Source: Carnegiea gigantea
Lineage: Eukaryota > Streptophyta > Magnoliopsida > Caryophyllales > Cactaceae
Assembly: GCA_029747015.1 (NCBI GenBank)
Contig: JAKOGI010002734.1
Span: 1 to 64,000, forward strand
Length of the DNA: 64,000 nucleotides
Reading direction: 5' to 3'
Position 1 is the first letter of the stretch, and the number at the start of each line of letters is the position of its first letter. Under the pieces are notes generated by a model. That model was not told the origin of the DNA and ran no database searches. It saw nothing but the letters and a program-made list of their open reading frames with translations. Both the position numbers and the translations under genes were made by a program. Shown in pieces: positions 32,990 through 45,930 of the stretch.

Positions 32990-34100
32990 TTATAGCTAAC
33001 TAATTTGGACCCGTGCTTTGCACGGTGCATGCTACAATAGACAGTTTGAATATATATATACACATTCACACATATACACGCGCGCGCGCGCGCACATATA
33101 TAAGTTTTCTCCATTCCAATAATTCACAGAAATTCGGACAGTAGCAAGCTATTTGTAAAATTCGAAAATATTTAAGCTTAAGGAAATTATAATCTAGATA
33201 AGTTTTTCCCGAATTATTTGGATATGTAGGAACAATATTTTTTGAGATTTCGGGATCAATATTCTTTAAGAAGCACTTGCCCAAAACCATTAATATTCTT
33301 TTAAAAGTAAAATAAATCAATATACTTTAAGACTAAAAAAAAAATATTATAAAACTAACAACCCACTATACAAATGCTAGAGGGTCCAGATTATGCAATC
33401 TTTGAAAGGTCTGAACCCTATCAAATTAGGAAATTTGTTATCCGTGCTTTGTCACATAAAAAAAATAACAATATTAATATTCTTTAAAAAGCCAACCAAA
33501 AAAAAAAAAATCTTTGGAAGGTCTACTTTATGAATAACATAAAATCTAGAAAACTAACCAAAAATTAAAAAAGTTGCCTTTTCCGACAAAAAACCACTCA
33601 ACAAAGCAATTGTAATTTACGAAATTTTGCAATTTATTTAAATATAATCAAAATTGAAGTAACGGTTGAGATCAAGAGAGATATTACATCTGATGGTCTA
33701 AAAACTCTAATTTATAAGAATTTAGGAAAAATCCACATCATCACAACATTGCTATTATAAAATAGTATAGATCGCTAGCACTCTTCATTGATGCCATAGC
33801 TAACACATAGGATGCTGCACTCTTTAAATTTTAGAAAATTTAAATTAGATAAATTGATTATGATGGAGCTTCATAGTATGTCAGCACTATTCCTAATTTT
33901 ATAATGCCTGGTGTTGGAGAAAGTAGCTCGATTTTGTGTCAAAAAGCCACCATGCAAACAAATACTTCGGCAAAAAAGAAACTAAGATTTTTGCTTTGTC
34001 GGCTTAAAAAGGCCGGGCATCGATTAAGACCTGTAAATGGCAATTTTACTCGCATTCTATGAATATTTATTTTATCTAATTTGAAAAAGTGATTAAAAAT
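32990..34100. other. AT-rich intergenic region
   Basis: Contains a pure (CG)n run at about 33079-33094 next to CA/TA repeats. No gene recognised. Confidence 0.55.
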
Positions 34101-34114
34101 TCAAAATATATGAA

Positions 34115-34495
34115 TGATGGATGGACGATGGGTCGAGGGATTGAGTTGGATGTGGGTGATATTTCATCCGACCCGTCACCCGATTCATCACTCGCTTAAT
34201 CATCCAATTGTTTGTCCGCTGTTTGTAATTAGTTTACTTTTTATTTTTTTCATTTAAATTTTACCCATTTTTTGAATGACTATATTGTTAATTTTATAAT
34301 TTTCGTTAAAATTAATATAATGAATATGATATTTATTCATCACCTGTTCATAATCTGATCCATCCTTTTTCACACGTGAATGGTGGATGAATAGATTGGA
34401 TTGGATTTTTATGGATGATAGATCGGATGAAGCAGATGAAGCGGGTGATGGGTGCAGATGATAATTCACTCGATCCTAACCCGATCCATTGTCAC
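34115..34495. repeat. Dispersed repeat with GGATGAATCGG/CGGGTGATGGG words
   Basis: Enriched in words such as GGGTCGAGGG, GACCCGTCACCCG and GCGGGTGATGGGTGC, ending ATCCATTGTCACCCTGTC. Its ends and composition are reminiscent of the hAT-like elements, but no target duplication was found. The remaining DNA to 35600 is AT-rich and featureless. Confidence 0.4.
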
Positions 34496-35599
34496 CCTGT
34501 CTGCAAATATTGCTTATAATTTTCAATTATAACGGAAAGTGAGTTTTAGCATTCTCAGCTTTTTTTTAAAAAAATTTTTTGGTCTTTTTATGTATAAAAA
34601 ATACCATTGAAATTTGAGTTTGTTTCTTTTCCAAATCAAAAATTTCGTCATATGGGAATTGAAACTTCCATTAAATTCATCTTAAAAAACACACCGATTC
34701 CACCAAACCCAATTGGATCGACAAACGAAAACTACACTCATCGTAGACCAAATTATCATCTTGAAAAGCAAATGAAAATTGGCAGCCAAAACTTCAAGTA
34801 GAAATGATAATATTAATGTCAAGATTCACATCCCACACCTTAGACATTAGTTTTGTGACGCTTATTCAATTATTTGATATCAAAAAAAAAAAAAACTCAA
34901 AACTATATATGCTCTTCGATTTGAAAATTTTCATATGATTTATTATTAATCAGATCAAGCACAAACTTAAAGTGGTCTTATCAATAAAACATATTTAAAA
35001 TAAATTAATTAAATGACTCATTCACCTCGTGACTAAAACACATTCAAGTTATTTTAATAGGGTGTAATGCAATGTGAATTAGTGTAATATTTAATCAACA
35101 ATAAAAGTCAAATCAATTATTTTCTATTATATATATATCCACTCCAGAAGTCTAATTAAGAAGCAGATATACCTAAGGGAAGGGGAATTTAGGCAATAAT
35201 TAACACGGATCAAAAAGGTACTGTAGGCTTGAAAATAGAAAATTTGTGAATTTTCGGAATTTAAAGATCAAAAAGATGAATTTTAAATTTGAAGAGTATG
35301 CATGAAATTTTATTGAGCAGAGTATAATGCCATATACTCTAACTAGAAATATAATTTAATTTTCACCCTTCATAAGAACTAGTATTCCGAAATGTCAAGC
35401 TCATTGATGAGGAGCATGTTCAGCAAAATTAGTTATAACATGTTATAATAAAATAAATCAGTAATTTCTATGCCATAATAAACCTAACAAAAATGGAATA
35501 TAACCTACATGTATTACACCGATTTATTCGGATAAAATTCTAGATTAAACTCAATTAAATTAATAGAATATAATCAACTTATCCATAAGAAAGGTATGC

Positions 35600-36120
35600 T
35601 CTTTGCGCTTTGCATTGTAAGAGAGTTGGAAGCTAAAAGAGGACGAAATTGAAGTGAATCGGAAGCTTTATAAAGAAACTTGTCGGAAAACTACAAGAAA
35701 ACGAAAGTGGTTGGAGCTTAGAGCAAAAACAACGGATGGCTCGCGAGGAGGAAAAGGAGGAGAGAGAGTGTGGTGAGGCGAGGGAAGAATTGCAGCAATC
35801 AACTTGCGCCTCATGCCTCATGGGGAGCCTCGGGTCTCCGAGCTCACCGTTTGTTTTGTTTTTTTAAAATATTTTTTTATTATTTTTTTAATTCTAAAAA
35901 TAAAGTTGTGTGTTATAGAGTGGATTTATTGGTATTATTTTATGGTTAAATATAGGATTTATAGGTATTATTTTATTTGGTAAGGTAAAGTGATGAGCCT
36001 TCCACTAGAGAGAATGAGGATTGTAAGGTAAAAAATTAGAGAGAGGATTAATATGGCAGTGATAGGCCCTTACTGGTGAGCTGAAAAATTGGCTCACCAT
36101 TGAATTTGCTCTTAGAATAA
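35600..36120. repeat. Possible decayed MITE and flanks
   Basis: The segment ending GAATTTGCTCTTAG near 36115 resembles the end of the elements at 28323 and 60498 (GCTC followed by TTA). No matching left end could be fixed, so this is tentative. Confidence 0.3.
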
Positions 36121-36900
36121 CTTGGATCGAACTAGAAAGAGTTAGATGAAATTTCAAACTGAAAAGAACCGGGCCAAAATAAAACTCATTCATGACTAAT
36201 TAAATCACAATCGATTATCTAAACCAAAACATAAAAATTGCAGTAGAGTAAAACTTAAACAAGTGGATCCACTTCTACAAAAATTTGGATAAATCTAATT
36301 CAAATTAGATGGCTCGAAGTTTCCCCTATCAGCATAATTGCATTGTCTGGATTCTTGACAAAACTTATAATTCAAATTTGACCAAAAATATAAAGACTCT
36401 ATCAACTCAATCAAAGTCGACCATATTGAAATGATTTGTTTATAAGGCCTACAAGTATAGCAATTCTACGTAGTCCATTACCACATACAAAATTCGGTAG
36501 GAACTAGCAACCCTACATGCTTCTCTATTAGCTCGATCAAATTTAACAGATCAAACTAGATGTTTGGAGACTTAGTAAAATTGACCCAAGATCCGAAATT
36601 CAAACTGAACGACCCGGATCTGTACACGAGCGGATATCCGAAATAGGTTCACCCAAAAGTGGATCTGAAACCCGAATTAACTCGAACCAAATCATATCCA
36701 ATCCGAAATTTTCTACAAAATTGCTTATTTTCACATCATAAGCGTATTGTACCAAAAATCGATTATTTCAAACCGAATTTCACTCAACCTAAATCAAATT
36801 GATTTGAAATATCACTTAATCTAATACATAATTTGATCTAAGTTTAATCCAATCTATATTCAAATCGCATGATCCATTTATTAGGCCTAGACGTACATCC
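36121..36900. other. Intergenic, upstream of the U-box gene
   Basis: Contains a stretch (36590-36760) of ACCCGGATC, GGATATCCG and ACCCGAATTAACTCG words like those in the dispersed repeats. The right end leads into the U-box gene leader. No other gene. Confidence 0.45.
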
Positions 36901-37256
36901 GAATCAGTGTCAATCCGGTGTATGCACACCAAGCACACAGAAAAAGAGAGAAGCAGAAGAGTAGAGGGGACGAGTCAACCGAGTTCAAGTACTGAGTAAG
37001 TCCCTGCCGCGTTTCTGCCAGCTGTCATTCTGTCTCTCTCCTTCTGGATTCCTTGGTGGCGTCCATTGTGGGCCGTCTGGGTCCCAGACCCCTCTCTCCT
37101 CTTTTATTTATTATTCCCTCTGTTTTTGCTCGGGTTTCCATTCACTCAATTCATTCATTCACAGAGCAACTGCTTAAGATTGAGAGAGAAAATCTCTCAA
37201 TTTTAATGACAACCCACCTCAATTCCGCCGGATTCTGATCTGGGTTTCCGGTTCCG

Positions 37257-39229
37257 ATGGCTAAGACGGCGACGACGGCGGCGGCGGATGGAGATCCGGC
37301 GAAGCTGAAGAGAGAACTCAGAGTATTAGTCAAAGCCATTTTAGAAGATGAAGATAATAAAAATTATGCCATTGAAGACGCCATTGATAGGGCCAAAGAG
37401 CTTCTCTCTGCTTTGAAGGACTTGAAGGCCGGCAAGAGGACGACGTCGTTCAATTCCTTATCCTGCCCGCCGCAGTTTCGTTGCCCTCTTTCGAAGCGGC
37501 TTATGAGGGATCCTGTCATCATCTCCACCGGCCAGGTCAGTTTTACAGCGAGAAATTTCATTTTTTATTAATTTTTTAGCTTTTAAATTTTTGCATTTCT
37601 GGGTTGTTATTATTCATTATTCTGCTGTCATAATTCTGGGTTTACTGTGAAATGATTTTTTTAAAAAAAATTCTGATTTTCTTTTTCACTGTTTTGGTGT
37701 TTTGTCAATGGTGAAAATTCTTGTTCATGTCTAAAATGAGGAAATTGTTTGCTTCGTATCAACGCAAAGTACCTAATTCTGGCTTTTTTGTGTGATATTA
37801 AACATCCATGATGTGATTTCCTCAAAAAAAATTTGTCATTTTGAGTGACCAGTTTCAGCCCACTTGTTCTCTGTCTCTGTTAGCTAAGCCCCAATTTATG
37901 GAAGATAGTGAAAACGGGGTTAATTTGGGATTAATTTTTGTCATTGTCATTCATGATGCCTTAATACTGATCCATCCCCCGTATCCAAGAAATGGTTCCC
38001 TGTAATCTCTGCTTAATCCCTGTGTCTGATTCTGTTTTTAGCTTAAGTCCTCTTGCTGAGTTAATCTCTGACACAGAGAATGTTGAGATTAGTGACCTAA
38101 ACTTGTGGGGTTGTGTCCTTATTTGGGTTGATTGCAGACTTATGACAAGGCCTACATACAGAAATGGCTGAAAGCAGGACAAAGGACTTGCCCACTTACC
38201 CAACAAGTACTCTCACACACACTTCTCACTCCAAATTACTTGATTAGGGACATGATCTCACAATGGTGCAAGACTAGGGGGATCGAAATCCCCGACCCTA
38301 TCGGATGTCTAAATGAGGATGAAGTTACTGAGGTTGATCGCGATCATTTCTTTTCATTGCTCAACAAAATGTCCAAGTCGGTTCCTGAGCAGAAGGCAGC
38401 TGCCAAGGAAGTCCGGCTTCTCACTAAGCGAATGCCCTCTTTTCGTGCACTTTTTGGTGAATCGTCTGAGTTCATAACCCTCTTGTTGAAGCCTTTAATT
38501 GAGAGGAGAGATTCGTGGAGTGATGGCATTGATGAGAATCTCCAAGAGGATTTGATAACAATTCTTTTGAACATATCAATCCATGACAGTAACAAGAAGC
38601 TTGTGGGTGAGACACCAATGGTCATCCCCTTAATCATTGATGCCCTTAAGTGCGGGACCCCAGAAACAAGGAGCAATGCAGCCGCTGCCCTCTTCACATT
38701 GTCTGCCCTCGATTCGAACAAGGTCCAGATTGGGAAGTCAGGTGCCCTGAAACCCTTGATTGATCTCTTGGATGAGGGGCATCCATTGGCCATGAAGGAT
38801 GCGGCCTCAGCTATCTTCAACCTTTGCATGATCCAAGACAACAAGGCTAGGGCAGTCAAGGAAGGGGCGGTGGGGGTGATCTTGAAGAAGATCAAGAACG
38901 AGGTGCACGTGGATGAGTTATTGGTGATACTGGCGATGCTGTCAACCCACCAAAGGGCAGTGGAAGAGATGTCTGAGCTCGGGGTTGTTTCTTGCTTGCT
39001 AAACATCACGAGGGGGAGTTCTTGTGCTCGGAGCAAGGAGAATTGTATCGCGATCCTCTACACAGTTTGCATAAATGATCGAACCAAGCTGAGAGAAATG
39101 CGTGACGAGGAGTGTGCCTATGGGACATTGTCTCAGCTTGCTCAAGAGGGGACTTCAAGGGCAAAGAGGAAGGCTAGTGGCATACTTGAGCGGCTAAACA
39201 GGGCTCATAATCTCACCCACACTGCTTGA
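37257..39229 (+). CDS. U-box/ARM-repeat E3 ubiquitin ligase, PUB9-like
   Basis: Plant U-box/ARM proteins transfer ubiquitin from E2 to substrates that the ARM repeats bind. Two exons, 37257-37535 and 38138-39229, join in phase 0 (CAG|GTCAG donor, TTGCAG acceptor) to encode 456 residues, close to Arabidopsis PUB9 (about 460, from memory). The N-terminal region (to about 65) contains L-K-R-E-L-R-V-L-V-K-A-I and N-Y-A-I-E-D-A-I-D-R-A-K-E-L-L. The U-box begins at F-R-C-P-L-S (about 73-78), continues with R-D-P-V-I-I-S-T-G-Q-T-Y-D and ends near N-Y-L-I-R-D-M-I-S-Q-W-C. ARM repeats follow: S-N-A-A-A-A-L-F-T-L-S and M-K-D-A-A-S-A-I-F-N-L-C are clear copies. Splicing inside the U-box is needed to form it. 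It is a different type from the CHIP gene 6.7 kb away, which has TPRs. ORFs at 37151-37561 and 38344-39036 on the minus strand are shadows. Confidence 0.95.
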
Positions 39230-41220
39230 TGGCTTACAAGTCACATTGCTAAATCATAAATGTGATGTAAATTTTGTACCACCTTGGAAGTGCTTTTGTT
39301 CAGCTCTTTTTTTGGGTTTCCTCTATGTAAATTCTGGCTTGCTTTGAGTCCTTTCTTGCTTGGATAAGGGTTATGGGGTAGATTGAGTATAGTTTCTTAT
39401 GTGAATAATAAAATAATGGAAGAAAAGAGAGAAGAAAATGAGATTATGAGAGAGCTCTATCTTTGGAAAAAAAAAGATCTAATTAAATATATGGAGTAGC
39501 AATTTTTATGTTTATATTTTATGTGGCAGTTTTGGTTTTGTCCTCTAGTTTCTTCTATGGATAAGTGTATATCATTTGTAGCATTGAAATGGCGCTTTGA
39601 CAAATTCTTAGAGATGCCACCAAAATGGTGCTTTTGACTATTAATATTAGTTGTAGAGTTGCAGACCTCACTCTACAACACCCCCCCCCCCCCCAAAAAA
39701 AACCAAAAAAAAAAAAAATCCTTTTCTGAAGGTAAAATCTGCTTCTGGAGGCAATGCTGCATAAGCTTTGGATAATTGGGGTGTTTTCACTTTCCAACTT
39801 ATTTTCTATTTATCTAATTCTATTTTATTTTTTTAAGAACATTTATATCTAATTCTTCTATAGTTTTAAATTTTTTTAATTAAACTAAATAAAAAAGATT
39901 TTCTGCATTTTTTTCGCCTTCCAATACCATGTAGTTGTCTGGCTGAACTAAATAATCTAGAACATTCTTTCCAGTAATATAAAAGAAAAGAAGTGCTTAG
40001 TGAGCCATGAGAACCAACAAAGATCTCTAAATACTTGATCGGCAAGACTTAAAGCAAGATCAAATTCACTAGTGCTACAGACAATTATAATTTGTATATG
40101 AAATAATTTAATTTAAAAGTTGCCTCCATCTTATAATACGGTAATAACATAGCTGATGATACATGTTTGTGTTTTGCCACAAGACACTTCTCAAGTGTTT
40201 GATTTTCGGTTATGGAATATGGATTCATAAGTTCATTTATGAAATTGAGTTGGTCGAGAGGTGCCAAGAATGATGTGTGCCTATTCAATGGACCATATAT
40301 TAGCAGGAATCAGGGGCTTTGTGGTCCATCCAAATGTGAACATGATGTTAATGTCAAGTGTCAAACCCCACTTTTCTTGTAATTTATGCATCATGATATG
40401 ATATGCAAGTCTTCAATGAAACACTTACCGCCAACATTTCAATTTGTCCACCCCCTCACCAACACCAACACCAACCCCAAGACCTGTTTTTCTCCCCTTT
40501 TTCCTCGGTAATTGGGTGTTCATTGATGACATTTATCATGAGGGGGCAAAGTCGTAAATGATGGTCGCAATAGCCAGCAACCGGTGTCCGCTGTCACAAA
40601 CGAGGAAGTAGCAACAACTGCAAACTACAACATCTTTCACTGTAGGACTCACTCCAAGGATGTATGAGAAGATCTAGAAACAAACAATCGTACTTCTACA
40701 GATATTTTGACTAATAAAAGAGCCTACTGTGTCGATGCAACTTATGATCGAGTGCTTCATGGTGGGCTGAAAAATCTTCTACGTTGATGAATTGATGATA
40801 CATATGGAAGTATTAACAAATCACAATTCGCTTATGACGTAACTTCTTTTTTTATTGCCAACTCAATAATGATAATATAAAAATATGCATCATGAATACG
40901 TTTCTATTGATGTCTCTACCTACTTGACAAAAAAAATGGAGTTAGCTTGGAATTTTACCTAGTATTCTTACCATTATTATTCTTAAAATTTGTTGTCAGG
41001 CCGTCTCAAAAATGATTTAACAATTAATCAATTTTAGGTGAGATGAGCTGCAATAATGTACCATTATCTAAAAGATATCCATCTTTCTTAGTTGAAAGCG
41101 AGAGAGATTACAGACCAAAACAATCGTGACAACCCATATGAAAGGGAAGTGCACAAAACAAACCATATCCTAAATGGATAATTAAACGTAGGAAACACCG
41201 AGAACAATTTCTTTTTTAAA
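39230..41220. other. Intergenic, 3' of the U-box gene
   Basis: Includes the U-box 3' UTR. A hairpin (GTTGTAGAGT...ACTCTACAAC, about 39651-39679) runs directly into a C14-A8-CC-A13 tract (39681-39717). No gene found in the rest. Confidence 0.5.
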
Positions 41221-41233
41221 AAGAATTTTCTTG

Positions 41234-41399
41234 CCAACACAGGCCGGTTCAAGTAGTTCGGCACTTGTTTTCCTTAAGTAAGGCCTCGAGTTCGAGTCTT
41301 GTGAGTGGAGAAAATTTATTATGGGAAAGTTCTACCTCTTATTGGGCCAATAATAGCTCAATTCTGATGAAATAAAAGATCCAAGATCCCAAAAAAAGA
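41234..41399 (+). mobile_element. tRNA-derived SINE (copy 2, plus strand)
   Basis: About 166 bp, starting CCAACACAGGCCGG. B box GTTCGAGTC is a perfect consensus match; the A-box region reads CGGTTCAAGTAG. It ends in a 7-A run. It aligns over its length with the minus-strand copy at 25963-26123. Imperfect flanking duplication: GAATTTTCTTG (41223-41233) and GAAATTTCTTA (41401-41411). Confidence 0.8.
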
Positions 41400-41734
41400 G
41401 GAAATTTCTTATCCTAATTCAGCCAAATAAAATAAAATAAAACGCATCACTCATAAGTATACATGACGCCGACAATGGAAGGTATAAAAAGATACCTCTT
41501 GGTGTTGATATGTACCCCTATTCTCTCATTTCAACAAACCTTAAATTAATTAGGTGATTAAAAAACTTCAATCTCTGAATTCAAAGTCCCAAACTCCTAC
41601 CAACTTTTGGCAGAAATTCCCTCACGATCATATTTACAGCAGCGATTTAAGGGCAATACCTTCCCTTAAACCTTTGTTTGTGGCTATCATTGAAGCATTC
41701 ATAACCAAAGCACAGAAGAAAGACCAGCCTCTTT

Positions 41735-42113
41735 GGTGTATTTGGCATGGTTGAAAATCATTTTCCTAAAAAATAGTTTTCTATGTAAAATAATTTTCAG
41801 CTCATATTTTTAGTTGTTTGGTAGAAGGAAAAATGAACTTTTTGGATAATGAGTTTGATTCGCAAAAAATGAACAAACAAGCTAAAAATAGTTTTCCTTA
41901 ATTTTTGAACCATATGTCGAGGAAATAAACACAGAAGATAAAGAGTATGAGAGCCCAAGAAACGTAAGATCAGCTTACGCTCTATTCAAAGTGAAAATAT
42001 TTTTGTTTATTCTAAGAAAAATGATTTTCTCCTGAAAATAAATTTTACCAAACACAGTAAAATAAGAAAATCATTTTCCAAGAAAATAATTTTCACCCCT
42101 ACCAAACACACCC
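41735..42113. mobile_element. MITE-like element with inverted ends, about 380 bp
   Basis: The left end (GGTGTATTTGGCATGGTTGA, then AAATCATTTTCC) matches the reverse of the right end (GGGTGTGTTTGGTAGGGGTG, then AAAATTATTTTC). The flanks are not convincing duplications, so boundaries are approximate. Confidence 0.6.
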
Positions 42114-45100
42114 TAGTCCAATGTTTATTTCGAAAGGCTATTAACTGCTTTGCATTAGGGTTTCACTCTATAGACATGGGTAAACATGCCTAACCTATTC
42201 GACCCTATTTTAGGGGTCACCAATGGGGCATAACAGGTCGTGGAGAGGGGAACTGTAGAAACCCAAGCACCTAAGCTAGATCTATCATCCACACAACACA
42301 CACAAATCCTCATAAAGAGACAACATATGTTTTCCCCCAAAATCAGAATGGGTTGGAAGGTGGAGTATATACCTATCAGACTAGGACACCTTCGGCAGAG
42401 AGCATTTTACTTGACATATTGTAAAAGAGAACCATCTCTCTATCTCCACTTCCTCTAATCTTAAGGAAATTTAGCTCTGCTGATCTCTAACAAATTTCAA
42501 ACGAAATGAAATAAGAGTTCACACATAGGGGCAATCAAGTGAACTAAGAATCAGAATAAAGCCAAGAGAAAAAACGGAAAATCAAACGGGAAAAACAAAA
42601 AACGAAGAAGAAGACTAAGAAGAGGACAAACAAATACGGGCATACAATGTCCACTTGATAATGCAATCTACATACAGACAACCTGGGGAACAGCTGCTAC
42701 TGGTAGTACCAGAATTCATGGTCCTTGAACCCAATAATTGAGGGGAAGGGGGGGCAACTGCATTTGCAGACTAAATGGACATGATCTGATTGACAGAATC
42801 AGTAGTAAGGACCTCAATTATACATACTATTTCAAGTGAAGTGCTTGCCTTGAGCTTGATAGCTCAGTTGCGGTGTACTCACCTTCTATTTGAGTGTCTC
42901 AGGGTTGGATGTTAGACATCAACATTTCCCTTAGATTAGCCAGCAGAAAGGTTCAGCCACCGAAAATAATGTACATGGAACTAGATCGATCATTCATAGG
43001 CGAATCCGAACATAATTAGGGCAAGCTTATGCATACCATCAAGACAGTAGAACGAACTGCTATTGTAACCTAGCTGCAGAGCAAATCATGTTCTCAGACT
43101 ACCTGCAGCAGGAAAACTCATGATTGCACTTTGGTAGATTTCATGTACTGGTGGGTGATATGCAACTTATTCAGTTTTAACTGGAAATGAGCCAACAAAA
43201 TGACTAAACCCTGAAAACAAATTCAGTCCTATGCTCCCTGCTCAAAATGCTGATGTTTCAACAGCCATAAATGATGGTCCTCCCTCAAATACTAGGACAA
43301 TAGTCATCACGGGTCGCGTAACTGAGTCCCCTCTTATCAAAGTTGTCTTCTTCCCTTCCTTCCCTTTCTTCTCCACTCTCACAATTGTCCTGTCCTCGCT
43401 GTTGGTGGTTGCTGCTACTAGGATCCATCCCTCCCTCCCTTTGTTGAGGGGTATTCTCAAAACTATTGGACGATGGCAAGGGAGTTTAGTTCTGAATCTT
43501 CTGATGTTCCTAGAGAAGCCCTGATCCAGATATCGACCTACTAAATAGGTCGTTTGGTCTGTCAGACCTGCGTTGGTCGAATTTCGAGGCTAGATAGGGC
43601 TCAAGTAGGGTCATACTAATTTTGTTGGTTCATCCAATACTAAAACCTTATTAGCCAAGGCATTCAATATTAGTCAAAGAATCAGGCCGAATCGAATTGA
43701 GTCAAAATTGAGTTACCTTATTTCGAGTTCAAATTATGAACGCTCGAGTTGATAATTAGGTAGGGGTCAATTTCTTCTACTCCACATGTGATAAGCTTAA
43801 GCCCTACGCAGTAATGCCTCGTCATGATGTAGGTCAAGTACGCTCGCCAAAGAGGATATTTTGGGGTCAATGCCCCTTACTTGAACAACAGACACCAAAG
43901 CCAGGGAAGCTGGGAAACTAGAGCTGACAGTTACAGATGCTGCCAGACATCAGACCCCAGCAGGAAATGGAAGATAGTTCATGTGGCACAAGCCACCAGG
44001 GTCATCACATCCCTGTAAAAGAACACACCATGAGAAGTTGCTCTCTTTGACTGGGGGTCGGCCCCTACTAATCAAAAACAGATAATCAAGTAATAATTCA
44101 TACTTCCAGATATCAGTGACAACAAATGAAATGACCAACCAACCTCCAGGACCCCATCCACCATCCAAGCGGCTTGTCAGATGTGATTACTTGACCCATA
44201 TGCCATTAAACAGCTAATCAGCGAATAACACCCACAGAATGCAGAAATACTGACCTAGAACAATATAGAGGGGTTTATGCAGAAGGAATAAGCCTGCATG
44301 ACAAAGACTGGACTAGGGAGGCGGAAGGAAAGCAGGCTGCAGATGGATATCTGCACAATCCATCAGGATAGAAAGAGGGTAACAGGCATTTGTGAGCTGT
44401 GACATAGCAAATGAGGTCACATGGCCATGTGGGCATTGAAAAGGGGAAAAAGCATCAGTTAAAGTTCAGGAAGAGGAGAAAAGAAACCTCTACATACCAT
44501 TGCACTCATCTCCCCTTGGTTCTATGGAACCTTCTCCTTCACGATTTCCTAGGCCTGGGCAAACTAATCCATACCAGATTGGCCAACACAAAACATGGTT
44601 CACCTTAAGTCTGAAATAAGGCAACAGGGTCTAAAGCAAACAGAAATTGACCTCATCAATATCAAACCAACATAGAATTTTCATAATGACTTCTGATTGA
44701 AACCCCTTAAAAATCTATGAAACAAACTGATCAGCAATGGCAAGCCCAAATATGACCCAAACATAGACCTCAACCTCAGGTCCTCAACCATGCTGAATAT
44801 TTCATCACTTACGCAAACCAAATCGGAAATCAACTGAAGCCAACTGAAACAAACCATTTGCCAAGTCACATCTTCCTCCGTGAAACCAAGTTTGATAGAT
44901 GGGCTTCCTTCTGCTCTTCTTCACGTATCTGACAAAGCTACACCTCAGAAGGCTGAGACTTACCTATTCAAAGACACCACATATTGATGACCAAAACATT
45001 GAGCAGATTATGCTTCTTAATATGAATCACTCCTCAACCATCACAGGAGACTTTGAAGCATTTGGAAAGAAAGACACCAAAGCATCTTCGAGGGTGACGA

Positions 45101-45147
45101 AACTTCCCTTCAATGCTCAAAAGTCAACCTCATCAAGATTTTTTATT
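42114..45147. other. Intergenic, no gene supported
   Basis: Short reading frames exist on both strands (for example 43231-43524), but none shows a family motif or a believable splice pattern. Around 42855-42960 the words TAGCTCAGTTG and GGGTTGGAT weakly resemble tRNA-like A and B boxes. Some of the DNA is less AT-rich than elsewhere, so an unrecognised exon cannot be excluded. Confidence 0.4.
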
Positions 45148-45269
45148 GTCAAGAGGACCTTTTGCGTTTCATCTTTCTGATGTGGCTGACCTTGCGGATG
45201 GCTAGTATGTCAAGAGGACCTTTTGCTCTTCATCTTTCTGATGTTGCTGACCTTGCGGATAGCTAGTAT
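45148..45269. repeat. 61-bp tandem duplication
   Basis: Two direct copies starting GTCAAGAGGACCTTTTGC, exactly 61 bp apart (45148 and 45209), with only a few differences. They lie about 660 bp downstream of the CHIP stop codon. Confidence 0.9.
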
Positions 45270-45930
45270 TATGGATGTCTAGTTCCCTGTAGGCGCATCC
45301 ATTCTTAATGATATCAAATGAAAACAACTACTATTTTCCGTATACAGTCTTTTGTAGGATGTTATCCGTGCATCCATTCTTTGTTCCTTGCATTGAATCG
45401 AAATACATATTATTTTCCTTATCCTTAAGGGGGAAAAAAGGGCAAAAAAAGGAAAAAGGAGAACACTCAGCCAACTTCAAACGGCTATGCTTACCATCCA
45501 AACCCCACAGATTCCAGTCTCAGCCTTACATAGTTACGTTTGTGCAGAAGAGAAACCACCAGTCAACACATGAATAAACGAGAAATAACAAAAATCACAA
45601 GAAGCATTATGAATTTATGATGCAGTCAACTTTTGCTTTTCCGTATCTCTCTCAGACAATAAATTTTCCATCAACTATACAAAGATTACAAATATTTATC
45701 ACTTCATGTCTTTCTCACAGTAACTGTACAATTTTGACGATTGATTACATAATCACTCAACCAGGCATCATCAGATCATATAAAAGAATGACACAGACAT
45801 CAATGAAGACCAGTGATGCAAACCAACATGAAAAGATCACACGTGCAACCCGAAGAGTCACCTTGATTTGTGTCGCTACCTAATGTAATCTATGAAACCG
45901 AGGAATCCAAGGAGTTTAGCACTACCATTA

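Noticed and set aside
42855..42960. tRNA-like A and B box words (TAGCTCAGTTG, GGGTTGGAT)
   Set aside because: Does not fold into a cloverleaf, the B box is poor, and there is no A tail or target duplication.
43231..43524. Overlapping open frames on both strands with charged or hydrophobic runs
   Set aside because: No family motif was convincing; a Sm-like reading (R-G-D-S-V) was considered but the surrounding fold residues are absent.
43950..44240. Possible small exons on the minus strand (K-P-L-G-W-W-M-G, then G-C-D-D-P-G-G-L-C)
   Set aside because: Splice words can be drawn, but the frames do not join into a known protein and no upstream exon was found.
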